DNA of 64,000 bases from Closterium sp. Naga37s-1 (Eukaryota; Streptophyta; Zygnematophyceae; Desmidiales; Closteriaceae), in contig CANJKZ010000117.1 in assembly GCA_947471745.1 (NCBI GenBank), positions 851,001 through 915,000 of the forward strand. The letters run 5' to 3'. Numbering within the stretch: the stretch's first letter is position 1; every line of letters starts with the position of its first letter. The notes beneath the pieces are model-generated. The model was given only the letters and a program-made list of their open reading frames with translations, searched no databases and was not told where the DNA came from. Made by a program: the position numbers and the translations under genes. Positions 20,626 through 31,499 of this stretch are shown here, piece after piece.

Positions 20626-21348
20626 TGTCAAACTGTTATTTGTTGTGTAGGCTGTAGTAGGGTACTCAACAGTGAGTACAACCCTTTTAGGGTTTCCTAT
20701 ATGTATCCCACCTGCCTGCTAGTTCAAACCCTCTTCTCCCATTCCTCCTTTCTTGCCTAATTTCAACATGCTATCAGAGCAGGTCGACCCTCCTTGGTCG
20801 ATCCTGTGGATGGGCCCTACTGCTTCCGCTGCTATCCTGTTAGTCGCGCGCCCCGGGCGCGCGACATTTTTTCAGCGCGCCCCGTGGTGCGCGGCGGTTT
20901 TCTGCCCCCCGCGCGCCCCGTGGTGCGCGGCGGTTTTCTGCTCGGCGCGCCGCCCTGTGCACCCGTCGCGCCGTCCCCGTGCACCCGTCGCGCCGCCCCG
21001 TGGGACCCGCGCGTCGCCCCCGTGGACCCGCGCGTCGTCCCCGTGGCGACCAGTGCCAGCAGCTTCAGCGGCCGCCCACCTCGTCTCCTCTCCAGTTTCC
21101 TCCTCCTCCTCACTTGCCCTCTGCTTCTGCCACCAGTCTTTGCCTATGAACTGGTTCTATGACTGCTTGTTCTGTTGGCTATACCCCACTTTGCCTATGG
21201 GGGTGTGTCAAACTGTTATTTGTTGTGTAGGCTGTAGTGGGGTACTCAACAGTGAGTACAACACTTTTAGGGTTTCCTATATGTATCCCACCTGCCTGCT
21301 AGTTCAAACCCTCTTCTCCCATTCCTCCTTTCTTGCCTAGTTTCAACA
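20626..21348 (+). mobile_element. TRIM-1: complete non-autonomous LTR element
   Basis: Two 143-bp LTRs (20626-20768 and 21206-21348) with three differences, starting TGTCAAACTG and ending TTTCAACA. It is flanked by a perfect 5-bp duplication CAAAA (20621-20625 and 21349-21353). Inside are a primer site TGCTATCAGAGC, a GC-rich leader (GGGCCC, repeated GCGCGCCCCGTGGTGCGCGG), a short tail and a polypurine tract CCTATGGGGGTG. No protein is encoded, so it must use gag-pol from related Copia elements. Confidence 0.92.
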
Positions 21349-21353
21349 CAAAA

Positions 21354-21490
21354 GACTAGCACTGGGGATGCCGGTTTGATCCTAGGGAAGGGTTACAGGC
21401 TTGCTGGTCTTCAGGGTTATGGGCGCACTGACCCGCTACTTAACAAGCCCTTTTATCACAGTGGTCTAGTGGCTGGAATTTTGACAATAT
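21354..21490 (+). repeat. tRNA-derived SINE-like fragment (copy 2)
   Basis: Shares GACTAGCACTGGGGATGCC and GGCGCACTGACCCGCTACTT with copy 1 and has a tRNA A-box-like TCTAGTGGCTGG, but lacks the B box. It breaks off at TTTTGACAATATG, where repeat X sequence resumes. Confidence 0.45.
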
Positions 21491-21772
21491 GTATGTCTTT
21501 GTTATAGACACTTATGCCAATTTAAATGTACTGACAGGTGTCACACTAATCACACCGCAGTAGATTGCCCTGCAATCAACCCTGAGCAAGATCCTGACTA
21601 AGTCCCACTACGAGTTGTAACAACAAGGGTCGTCGTTATCAGACAAAATCCGTCTGGTTGCCTGTTTTTCATACCTATTTTTGTGTGTTTATAAGATTTC
21701 ATAGGCAAGGCATTTTATTTCATATGAACGCTCAGATAAGGATCAAATATTCATCAGTATTTTAGATATATT

Positions 21773-21907
21773 TGTCAAACATTATATGTTTACATTGTGT
21801 AGGCTATAGTGGGTTTAGCCTTAGGGGGTACAACAAACTTAGGGTTTCCTACTTGTACACAACTTTCTGCTAGTTTCATCATTCTCGTTCGTTCTTAGAT
21901 TCTAACA
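21773..21907 (+). repeat. Copia-B 5' LTR (135 bp)
   Basis: TGTCAAACATTATATG to AGATTCTAACA. Contains GGCTATAGTGGGTTTAGCC and TTAGGGTTTCC blocks shared by the other Copia LTRs here. It must hold promoter and polyadenylation signals in only 135 bp, or the promoter extends into the leader. Confidence 0.93.
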
Positions 21908-22712
21908 TGGTATCGCGAGCCTAGGTCGTAACCTAGGACCGAATCGTTAAGGGCCCACCGTTTTCGCATAGTCGCGCCCTAGCGCGCCTCGCCTAGTTGC
22001 GCCCTCGAGCGCCCTCCTCTCTCTCTCTCTCTCACTATCGCGCGCCCTAGCACGCCTCTCGCGATCGGCCCCGCCTAGCCCGCACGCCCTAGCGTGCCCC
22101 GTGCGATCGGCCCCGCCCACCTCGTACGCCCTAGCGTGCGACCCGAGCAGCACCACGCGCGTCGCCTGCCCCGCGCGCCCTTTTCGAGCCCCGTGCGGCC
22201 CCGCGTGCTAGCTGCCCCGCGCGCCCTTGCGTGCCTCTTACGGACCGGCCCCGCCCCTTAGCGCGCGCCCTTGCGTGCCCCGTGCGACCGGCCCACACCC
22301 ACCCGCGCGCCCTTGCGTGCCCCTCGCGTACCGGCCCCGCCCTAGCTAGCCCGCCACCTCGTGCCCCGTGCGACCGGCCCACACCCACCCGCGCGCCCTT
22401 GCGTGCCCCTCGTGTACCGGCCCCGCCCTCGCTAGCTCGCCACCTCGTGCCCCGTGCGGACCGGCCCCGCCCTGCCGTGCACGCCCTCGCGTGCCCCACC
22501 TCGAGTAGCCGCTGCCTAGCTGAGCCGAACCGCCCCACCGAACCGCGTCACCCGGCCCGAGCCGCGCCGCCCTACCAAATCGCGCCGCCCTACCGAGCCG
22601 CGCCGCCCTACCGAGCCGCGCCGCCCTACCGAGCCGCGCCACTGCTGCTGTCACTGCTACTGACACTACTGCTGTTCCTACTGCTACTACTGCTACTGCT
22701 CTTACTGCAACT
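21908..22712 (+). repeat. Copia-B primer site and GC-rich leader
   Basis: Primer site TGGTATCGCGAGC, then GGGCCCACC (21951-21959), then about 600 bases of tandem GC-rich units (GCGCGCCCTTGCGTGCCCC with GTGCGACCGGCCCACACCC). Noncoding leader before the gag ATG at 22713. Likely place of RNA dimer and packaging signals, by analogy with retroelement leaders. Confidence 0.75.
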
Positions 22713-23812
22713 ATGGCTAGCCCTGCTGTGCTCGCTTTCGATGCTGAGGGCCGCCCACTGAAGTTTGACACCTGGCTAGATGACTTGCACCTGTTCCTCC
22801 AGCTCACTGCCAAGGAGGACATCTCGCTGTACGATCACGCACTAGGCCACGCTGCTCCCCCTGCTGTTACTGCTGACAGTACTGCCCGCTCACAGTGGCA
22901 GACTCGTGACGCCCACGCTCGCTTCGCTATTCGCAACTCCCTGCCGGTAGATGAGCGCGAGCACTTTGGCCAGCACAAAACTGCGCAGGCACTGTACACT
23001 GCTGTAGTTGCACGCTACTCCTCACCTGCCTCTGCTGCGCTAGGCCGTCTCTCGCTCCCCTACCTGTTCCCAGACCTGTCCGCTTTCGCCACAGTCGCTG
23101 ACCTCATCACGCACCTCCGCACTAGTGAGGCTCGCTTCCGTGCCGCTATGCCCGCTGAGTTTCTTGCCACCCACCCCCCCCCACTCTGGCTCACTCTCTA
23201 CCACCTTGTCACCCGTCTCCCTGACTCTCTTCGTGCGGTCAGGGACCACTTCCTCGCTCGCTGCCCCACTGAGCTCACCGTTGACCTGCTCGAGAAGGAA
23301 CTGCTTGCAGCTGAGACTAGCATAGTCGCTGTAGCTGCCTCTCGTGGCGACCCCCGCACCCCTTTCTTCGAGGGGTGTTCCCCTTCCCCCCTTCTCCCCT
23401 CTGTCGCCTCTGCTGCTGCTGTCGACCTAGTTGGTACTGAGCAGGTCGGGACTGCGTCCGCTCCGAGCTGGCGCCGCAGCGGCAAGGGCAAAGGGGGCAA
23501 GGGAGGTGGAGGTGACGGCGGGGGAGGTGGTGGTGGGGGCGGTGGCGGCGGTGGGGGTGGTGGCGGGGCTGGAGGGGCTAGTGGCAGCGGTGGGGGTGGA
23601 GGCGGCAGCAGCGGAGGAGGTGGCCGGGGTGGGGGCGGTGGTTGGGGCGGCGGTGGACGCGGAGGCGGCAGGGGCGGTGGTGGTCGAGGTGGTGGCGGCG
23701 GCGGTGGTGGTCGTGGAGGCACTGGCGGTGGCCAGAGCCAGCAGCACACTCCGTCGTCCCAGGAGCTTCGTGAGTGGTACTCTCAGCACGGGGGGGGGGG
23801 GGGGGGGGGCTT
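22713..23812 (+). CDS. Copia-B gag
   Basis: Starts MASPAVLAFDAEGRPLKF, the conserved gag opening of this family, at the first ATG after the leader. The UBN2-like core includes VARYSSPASAALGRLSLPYL and LVTRLPDSLRAVRDHFLARC. A very Gly-rich stretch (about residues 255-345) follows, then LREWYSQH and a run of G at 23790-23808. After the run the reading must move to frame 2 for the zinc-knuckle variant (CTYVIRTGDRTGQTC...H....C). Whether this is a real frameshift or a homopolymer miscount cannot be told here. Confidence 0.9.
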
Positions 23813-26800
23813 AGCTGCACGTACGTCATCCGCACTGGTGACCGCACTGGCCAGACGTGTGGGAGGGCGCACACCACGCAGCGCTGCTTCTCCCGCCTTG
23901 ACGACACTTGGCGCACTCAGTTCCCTACTGCCACTGAGCTGCCCCGCTGGGCTGAGCTGATGAGGAAGAACATTGATATCTATGCTCTTGACTTTGATGC
24001 TATTCTCACTGCCATGTATGTGTTGTCTACTAGTGGAGAGGGTGATCAGTACCTGCGTGTTCCGCCCGACCCGGGCATTCGGACCAGTGAGGCTGCCGCT
24101 CTAGGTGCTTGCGTGTCTGCTGCCCCAGATGCTGGTGAGGCTGCTGCTCTAGGTGCTTGCGTGTCTGCTGCCCCAGGTGCTGGTGAGGCTGCTGCTCTAG
24201 GTGCTAGTGAGTCTGCGCCCCCTGGTACTGAGTCCACTGAGGCACTGCACACCTTCACTCTAGACTCAGGAGGTTCTCGCTGTTTCTTTCGTGACCGCAC
24301 TGCCCTTGAGCAGCTTGCTCGGCCAGTTGCTGTCTCCCTTGCTGACCCCTCTGGGGGTCCGGTCATTGCGACCTCCTCCACTGTCCTTCCTTGTCCTGCG
24401 GTTCCGTCAGGCACACTGTCAGGTCTCCACCTCCCCTCGTTCTCTACGAACTTGGTGGCGGGTTGTGCGCTCCAGGACGGGGGTGTCCACCAGTTCACCC
24501 CTGCCTACGAGCGCGTGACACACTGCACGTGTGCTCGGACGGGCCGTCACCTGGCTACCTTCACTAGGCAGCCGGGGTCGGACCTGTACACACTGACCAC
24601 TGAGTCCCCTCAGGTAGCTGCGTCTGCGTCTGCGTCAGGTCAGCTGTCTGCCCCCTGCTCGTGTCGCTCTCTGGCGCACGAGACTGTCCTCTGGCACCAC
24701 CGCCTTGGTCACCCGTCAGTGCAGCGCCTTCGTGCCATGCACAAACGGTACCTTGTGTCTGGTCTTCCCCGGGTACTCCCTCCCCTCCCACCCTCGCCTG
24801 CTCCTCCCTGTCTTCCTTGTGTCGAGGGGCGGCAGCGCGCCGCTCCTCACTCCTCCTCGTTTCCCCCGACGACTGCTCCCTTGCAGACGCTCCACATGGA
24901 CGTGTGGGGCCCAGCCCGCGTCCGTGGACAGGGTCAGGAGAGGTACTTCCTGATCGTTGTTGACGACTACTCGCGCTACACCACGGTCTTCCCCTTGCGC
25001 ACCAAGGGTGAGGTCCCTGATGTTTTGATCCCTTGGATCCGCGCTTCTCGTCTCCAGCTCAGCGAGCGGTTCCACTCGGACTTTCCTGTCCTGCGTCTGC
25101 ACTCAGACAGAGGTGGTGAGTTCTCCTCTGACCTCTTGGCAGCCTACTGTGCGGAGCACGGCATCCGCCAGTCGTTCACGCTTCCGGCCTCTCCACAGCA
25201 GAATGGGGTTGCTGAGCGCCGCATTGGCTTGGTCATGGAGGTCGCTCGTACCTCCTTGATCCATGCGGCTGCCCCCCACTTTCTGTGGCCGTTTGCGGTC
25301 CGGTACGCTGCGCATCAGCTCAACCTCTGGCTCCGTGTCTCCTTGCCGGAGACCTCGCCCACACTGCTGTGGACGGGGGAGGTTGGCGATGCGTCGCGTT
25401 TCCGGGTCTGGGGATCTCGAGCTTTTGTCCGCGATACGTCCGCGGACAAGCTCTCCTCCCGCGCTGTTCCTTGTGTCTTCCTTGGCTTTGTCCCGGACGC
25501 GTCTGGTTGGCAGTTTTACCACGCCACCTCGCGCCGTGTCCTGCCCTCTCAGGACGTCACTTTTGACGAGTCGGTGCCCTACTACCGCCTCTTCCCCTAC
25601 CGCACTGCCCCGCTCCCCCCCCCGCCTCTCTTCCTCACGCCAGGTGCTGCTGTGGTAGACCCCCTCCCCCCTCAGGGTGCCGCTCCCTCAGGTGTGTCCC
25701 AGGTAGACCCGGTTGAGCCTGTTGAGGTAGCTGTCGACTCTCGTCCTGCTCGGGGTGCTGAGCCTGAGCGTGCGGAGCCTGGGGGTGCGGAGCCTGGGGT
25801 TGCGGAGTCTGGGGGTGCGGAGCTGGCGGGTGCTGAGTCTGGGGGTGCGGAGCCTGCGGGTGCTGAGTCTGGGGGTGCTGAGTCTGGGGGTGCTGAGCCT
25901 GAGGGTGCTGCGACTGAGAGTGCTACACCTGGAGGCGCTCTTTCCTCACAGCAGTTGCGTGAGTGGTACTTACAGTACTGCAGCCTCAGGAGAGGTGCTG
26001 CTGGAGCTGGTGCTAGTGCTTCCCCTCCTAGGCGGGAGCTGCCCTCTCCCCAGCGGCTTCGAGAGTGGTACGCTCGTCGCTGCAGTCTCCGGAGTGGCGC
26101 TACTGGAGGTGTTGCTGGTGCTGGCGCTGCTGGAGGTGCTGCTGGTGCTGCTGCTGCTGGAGCTGCTGGAGGTGCTCCTGCTGCTGACGGTGCTGCTGGT
26201 GCTGCTGGAGCTGCTGGAGGTGCTGCTGGTACTGGTGCTGCTGGTGCTGGTACTGCTGGAGCTGCTGGAGGTGCTGCTGGTGTTGGAGCTGCTGGGGCTG
26301 CTGCTGGTACTGGTGCTGCTGGTGCTGGTACTGCTGGAGCTGCTGGAGGTGCTGCTGGTGCTGGAGCTGCTGGAGGCACTGCTGCTACTGGCGGTGCTGC
26401 TGGAGGTGCTGCTGGTGCTGGAGCTGCTGGAGCTGCTGGTCCTGGAGGTGCTCGTACTGGAGGTACTGGAGCTGCTGGGACTGGAGCTGCTGAGGGGGTT
26501 GGAGCTGGAGTTGCTGAGCGGCCGCGGCCGTACTACGTTCCGCTCCTTCAGCAGGTTCTTGGTCTCCCGCCCTCTACTGGTCCTACTCCTCCCCTACTGA
26601 GTCCACCGCTTGTCCAGTCACAGCTACAGCCTGCCTCTCCGCTGCCTGGTCCTTCTCCTTACACTGCGCCGACGGGTAGTCTTACTGAGCGTCGTGAGCC
26701 TGAGTCTCGTCCTCCGTCGCCTGAGTCTAGTCCAGAGTCGCCTGAGTCGCGTCCAGAGTCGCCTGTCCGCGCTGTCCGCGCTGGTCGTCGTGCTCCGCGT

Positions 26801-28819
26801 GAGCGTCCTCCTCCTGTCCTTGGCACTCACTATATGACCCTGCGTCCTTCCACTGCTCCACAGCGCGTCCCTCTGCCGTCTCCTCCTGCGTCCTCTCTTC
26901 CTGACGTTGCTGACCCGCCGTCAGACCTTACTCGTGCTGCCAGTCCTACTGTCGCGCGTCTCCTTGCCACTGTTGTCACTGACCCTACTTTTGAGTCCTC
27001 TGCTGCGTCTGGTCTCGTAGCTGAGCTTGTTGACTTTGCTGCCGCCTGTCGTCTAGACTACGCCGCTAGCCTTGTTGCTAAGTCTGAGTCTGTCTGTCCT
27101 CCGTCCGTCGGGGGTGAGTGTGCTCTTGGCACGGACGTCCTTGAGGACAGACAGGAGGAGTTTGAGTGCTTTGCTGCTGCTTTACCTCATCTCGTGTCCA
27201 TGCTGATTGCCCCTGAGGGAGACCCGGATGCACCAGACATCCCGACCCCACGCTCCTACGCAGAGGCGATGGAGGGTCTCTACTCCTCTTAGTGGCAGAC
27301 AGCCATGGACGCAGAGATGGCTTCCTGGAAGTCCACAGGCACCTACGTCGACGAGGTTCCCCCACCTGGGGCGAACATCGTCAGTGGCATGTGGATTTTC
27401 AGGGTGAAGCGGCCGCCGGGTTCTCCGCCTGTCTTCAAGGCGCGTTACGTTGCACGAGGCTTCAGTCAGCGAGAGGGAGTTGACTTCTTCCAGACCTTCT
27501 CCCCGACCCCGAAGATGACCACTCTTCGGGTTCTGCTGCACGTCGCTGCTCAGCGTGACTATGAGCTCCACTGCCTTGACTTCAGCACTGCGTTCCTACA
27601 GGGCACCCTGCACGAGGAGATCTGGCTGCGCCGCCCACCTGGCTTCACTGGGTCGTTCTCTCCTGGTACCCAGTGGAGCCTCCGGCGGCCAGTCTACGGT
27701 CTCCGCCAGGCGCCCCGTGAGTGGCACGACACACTGAGGACTACTCTTGCTGCTCTTGGGTTTGCTCCTTCTACTGCTGACCCGTCGCTGTTTCTACGCA
27801 CCGACACCACTCTGCCGCCGTTCTACGTTCTCGTGTACGTAGACGACTTGGTCTTTGCTACTGCTGACACTGAGGCACTCGCCCACGTGAAGTCGGAGCT
27901 GCAGAAGAGACACACGTGCACAGACCTGGGTGAGCTGACAAGCTATCTTGGCTTACGGATCACCCGGGACAGAGCACAGCGCACCATCACCTTGACTCAG
28001 TCACACATGGTGCAGCAGGTCCTTCAGCGCTTCCGCTTCACGTACTCCTCGCCTCAGCCCACTCCTCTGCCTACCGGTCACTCGCTCTCAGCTCTGCCTT
28101 CGGATGAGTCCGTAGAGCCGAGTGGCCCGTATCCAGAGCTTGTGGGCTGCCTCATGTACCTGATGACCTGCACTCGACCTGACCTAGCCTACCCTCTTAG
28201 CATCCTAGCACGCTATGTCGCTCCTGGCCGTCACCGGAAGGAGCACATGGATGCAGCTAAGAGGGTGTTGCGGTACTTGTGCAGTACGTCGGGCATGGGG
28301 CTTGTGCTTGGAGGACGGCGCGACGTTGTCCTCACTGGACACTCAGACGCTTCTTGGGCTGACGACCAGGCTACTCAGCGGTCGTCTCAGGGTTACACCT
28401 TCAGCCTTGGCTCTGGCTCAGTTTCTTGGCGTTCTACACGCTCTTCCTCTGTTCTCAGCTCCAGTTGTGAGGCTGAGATCTACGCCACAGCCATGGCTGC
28501 CCAGGAGCTTCGCTGGCTCACCTACCTGCTGACCGACCTGGGAGAGCGGCCTCGTTCTCCTCCAGTGCTGTACGTCGACAACAAGGCCGCCCTTGCCTTG
28601 TGTCAGGAGCATAGACTGGAGCACAGAACGAAGCACATCGCTCTGCGCTACTTCCTTGCTCGAGAGCTGCAGCAGCGTGGTCAGCTTCGTCTTTCGTACG
28701 TGGCCACTCGGGCCAACACTGCTGATGTTTTCACCAAGGCGCTTCAGCCTTATGATCATCAGCGTTTCTGTACTGTTCTAGGCCTTGTGCCTACTGTCCT
28801 TCACTTGCTCACTTCTTGA
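23813..28819 (+). pseudogene. Copia-B pol: protease, integrase, RT, RNase H (one stop codon)
   Basis: One frame from 23813 to TGA at 28817-28819, broken only by TAG at 27290-27292 (relatives have CAG). Zinc knuckle at about 23815-23890; protease FTLDSGGSRCFF at about 24253; pre-integrase WHHRLGHPSVQR; integrase HMDVWGP, LHSDRGGEF, QNGVAERR; integrase C-terminus RVWGSRAFVRD. A 290-residue Glu/Gly/Ala linker (about 25690-26500) separates integrase and RT. RT: KRPPGSPPVFKARY, LDFSTAFLQG, YVDDLVFA. RNase H: GHSDASW, SSSCEAEIYA, YVDNKAAL. It makes cDNA and integrates it. Confidence 0.93.
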
Positions 28820-29040
28820 CTCTGCTTGTACTGTGATCTCTATATATATACCTGCATGCTTACTCTTGCTAGGTTGTGATCACTGTACCTCTTGTTTATT
28901 ATCAAACTGCATGTGAACTGGTCTTGTGACCGCTTGCTTGTGCTCGGAATTTGTGTGGTATCTTTGAGATCCACCCTGAGCTTTGCTTTGCTTGCTTTGC
29001 TTTGACTGGTCTTGTGACCGTCTGGTTGTCTCCCACTTAG

Positions 29041-29187
29041 CCTATGGGGGTGTGTCAAACATTATATGTTTACATTGTGTAGGCTATAGTGGGTTTAGCC
29101 TTAGGGGGTACAACAAACTTAGGGTTTCCTACTTGTACATAACTTTCTGCTAGTTTCATCATTCTCGTTCGTTCTTAGATTCTAACA
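29041..29187 (+). repeat. Copia-B polypurine tract and 3' LTR
   Basis: Polypurine tract CCTATGGGGGTG (29041-29052) primes plus-strand DNA. The LTR 29053-29187 differs from the 5' LTR by one base (ACAT versus ACAC in the CTTGTACA block). Confidence 0.92.
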
Positions 29188-29640
29188 ATGTTATAACACT
29201 CCATATGAATATGCAGACAACGAGTATTTTTTCGTCCGATTCATGTATTTATGTGCTTCCCTTACGCGAAATGTATTAACGATGCAATCTTTGTCATTGA
29301 CATTTCCCTATGTAAAAAACCGTTGGATCTTTGCTAGATCATTACGGGAAATCCATCATGTTTTCACTGTCTTATTGGGTGTCTCGCTTACCTTATACAA
29401 GGACGCACCTGAAAAAAAAATTCATACAAATCGTATGAAACCTCAGACTCTTGATATGATTTCGTCTGAAAAAGCAGACTGCAACAAACAAAATCGTCTG
29501 ATGCTCAGACGAAGTAAAAAAACCCGGTCTGATCTTCAGACGGGCTTTAAAACTACAATTGTCCCTGGTAACAACAAGTGGATTACCTTATTGGCAACAA
29601 ACATATGGATTTGATCACTCTTGTTTTGGCGCGTGGACAT
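29188..29640. other. AT-rich spacer with clustered CAGACG hairpins
   Basis: Strongly AT-rich compared with the rest of the window. Between 29443 and 29550 three short inverted repeats of the same arm follow one another: CAGACTC/TTCGTCTG, CGTCTGATGCTCAGACG, and CCCGGTCTGATCTTCAGACG. Related arms (CAGACAAAATCCGTCTGG) occur at 21639 on the other side of Copia-B. No reading frame of note. Confidence 0.6.
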
Positions 29641-29663
29641 GCTTGTCCTGGATAATAATAATA

Positions 29664-29839
29664 GTATATATATGTATGTGTGTGCGTATATGTATGTATG
29701 TGTATATGTGTGTATGTGTGTGTGTGTGTGTGTGTGTATGTGTGTGTGTGTGTATGTGTGTGTGTGTATGTGTGTGTATGTGTATGTGTGTGTGTGTGTA
29801 TGTGTGTACGTGTGTGTGTGTATGTGTGTGTGTGTATGC

Positions 29840-29875
<36 letters not shown>

Positions 29876-29898
29876 ATATGTATGTGTGTGTGTGTGTC
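29664..29898 (+). repeat. (TG)n / TATG microsatellite
   Basis: About 235 bases of TG with interspersed TATG and TGCG units. All reading frames through it (Cys-Val, Thr-His) are artefacts. Confidence 0.97.
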
Positions 29899-29929
29899 GT
29901 CGTAGCCAATCGCGCCCCATGAGTACATC

Positions 29930-30341
29930 GCGTAACAATCCCACGGGGGACTTAGTCTAGATCTTGCTCAGGGTTGATTGCAGGGTGATGCACATCGGAA
30001 ATGATTAGTGACACCTGTTAAGGTGAATGTAAAATGATAGAAGTGATTAGAGCAAAACATAAATAGGTTTATATAAGATTGCAAAGGAATACGAAAAGTT
30101 CTAGCTAGCCATGTACTCTAAGGGGTACATTCCCTTATCACATCAAGTCTCGACTGTGCGGCGGGGGAACCTGTTTTGAACCTCCCCCCACCAATTCCTT
30201 TTCGAATGCCTCTGCTGCATCGGTCTCGATGCTTCATCTACCTTCGACGCTTCATATCATCTCCACCCTTGGTCTTCGTCCTCGGTAGTGTTTTTTGCTT
30301 GTTACGTACAGGAATGCTCAAGTGAATTCATTATCGTAACA
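29930..30341 (-). repeat. LTR-like repeat X, right copy (inverted)
   Basis: On the minus strand it starts TGTTACGATAATGAATTC at 30341, carries GGGAATGTACCCCTTAGA, the TATA box CTTATATAAAC and the end block CCCTGCAATCAACCCTGAGC. It matches the left copy (20129-21622) over its length. The exact inner end near 29930 is uncertain. Confidence 0.6.
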
Positions 30342-30585
30342 CGTCGCAACCGTTCAACGTTGATGCGAGAAACTTCATGCTAAAGCCGAAATCGTCGCCG
30401 CACTCAATCCGATCCATTCATGTATTCTCCTTAGTCGCCAGATGCGCCCAACCACTAGGCGAGCGTTGATCTCGAGCAGACACCTGAGGTAAAAGTAATG
30501 TTTTTGCTGTCCCAAGGTTAAAATGGTTGTGACTAGGCATTGACTCACATTATTTTGTTCTTAGCAACCATGTCGACAACCAGCA
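30342..30585. other. Spacer, nothing recognised
   Basis: Short stretch next to repeat X. No feature seen. Confidence 0.4.
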
Positions 30586-30912
30586 CTAGTGATCCACATG
30601 ACCCCCATTATTCATCAGAGTGCAATCGATTGCATGAATTGGAACCACAACTCGGTGGGGATGGTGAGGTTTGGGCGACAGAGAGCAGTCATTAAGGGGC
30701 CGTCTGTTACTAACTCTTCTCATTTCCCAGCTCTTTCCCTGTGTCTTGTCGAGGCATTTTCTAGATATGTGACTCAGCTTTCCGCACTTAAAACACAACA
30801 ATGTGAAGGGGTGCTCTGGCACAACCCTAAACCCAACTGCGACCAGGCACGCAACTTCACGCAAGCGTGTTCCGAGGCGGATTGTCACCGAATATAATGG
30901 CAAGTGCATCAT
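30586..30912 (-). pseudogene. Fragment with CCHC zinc knuckle (retroelement remnant)
   Basis: A 108-codon minus-strand frame with a textbook zinc knuckle CFKCGKLSHISRKC (C-X2-C-X4-H-X4-C), preceded by VVPEHPFTLL. The layout resembles the zinc-finger region of LINE ORF1 or a gag protein. No other domain is visible, so the parent element is not determined. Confidence 0.5.
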
Positions 30913-31499
30913 ATTGGAGACATGTGCTAGTTGGGTGTAGAAGTGGTGTAGCGAGTGTTATTCAATCTGCATGAGGGGTAGTTGGGTTATAGAGAGTAGC
31001 GAGAAGTTGGTAGCCTTTGGGGTTACAGGGCACTTCGGGGACAATTTCAGGAACCTCGGGAGACAGGCAATCAGGCGAGGGCCGATCCAAGGCCCAGGCG
31101 GCTCGAGCTCAACCCAGCACGCTGAGTTACCCGCGACTGGGCAGCCAAGCACAAATAGCCTAGCCTAGCATAGCAAACCTTATCTCTCCTCTTGTTCGCC
31201 TCGTATAGTGGTTTAGTGTTACCGTTTTAAAGCTACTTAAGCTAAGTGACTGCGCCACTGTGGGCGGCCTGCGTGTGGGAGCCTGAATCTCTCACAAGAT
31301 GAGAGAAAATTCGGCAGTATGGACTGCCACGAGCTGCGCTGACAGCAGATGAACTCGCGGCGGGAATTGTCGCCGTCGCCGAGGATGCGCTCATTAGAGC
31401 GTGGGAGATTGCGGACGCGTTCGCCACGGAGGGCGGCGTACCGCGCGGATCTGGTGACACCCGTGGGAGGACGACAAGAAGGAGGCGACCAATCTGCAC
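30913..31499. other. Spacer or leader of a degraded retroelement
   Basis: No confident gene. 31340-31500 reads in one frame as LTADELAAGIVAVAEDALIRA, an acidic helical stretch that could be the N-terminus of the gag-like protein that follows. A frame change would be needed to join them. Confidence 0.35.

Larger units (their letters stand above)
20129..21622 (+). repeat. LTR-like repeat X, left copy (interrupted)
   Basis: Begins TGTTACGATAAGGAATT and ends GAGTTGTAACA, with a TATA box CTTATATAAAC near 20402 and the conserved end block CCTGCAATCAACCCTGAGCA near 21572. A second copy lies inverted at about 29930-30341. The left copy is interrupted at about 20414-21500 by tRNA-like sequence and the TRIM-1 element. 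It looks like a solo LTR; the parent element is not identified. Confidence 0.6.
21773..29187 (+). mobile_element. Copia-B: nearly intact, young Copia retrotransposon (7.4 kb)
   Basis: LTRs 21773-21907 and 29053-29187 (135 bp each, one difference seen). The flanking 5-bp repeats are ATATT (left) and ATGTT (right), with one mismatch. Primer site TGGTATCGCGAG at 21908; polypurine tract CCTATGGGGGTG at 29041. Order gag, protease, integrase, RT, RNase H is Ty1/Copia. Two lesions separate it from an intact reading: a frame change in a long G-run near 23790-23812 and a TAG codon at 27290 in a CAG context. The near-identical LTRs mean a recent insertion. Confidence 0.95.

Noticed and set aside
23198..26600. 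Pro-rich minus-strand and Leu/Val-rich plus-strand frames in Copia-B
   Set aside because: Shadows of the Gly-rich gag and Gly/Ala linker.
29536..29960. Thr-His and Cys-Val rich open frames on both strands
   Set aside because: Translations of the (TG)n microsatellite.
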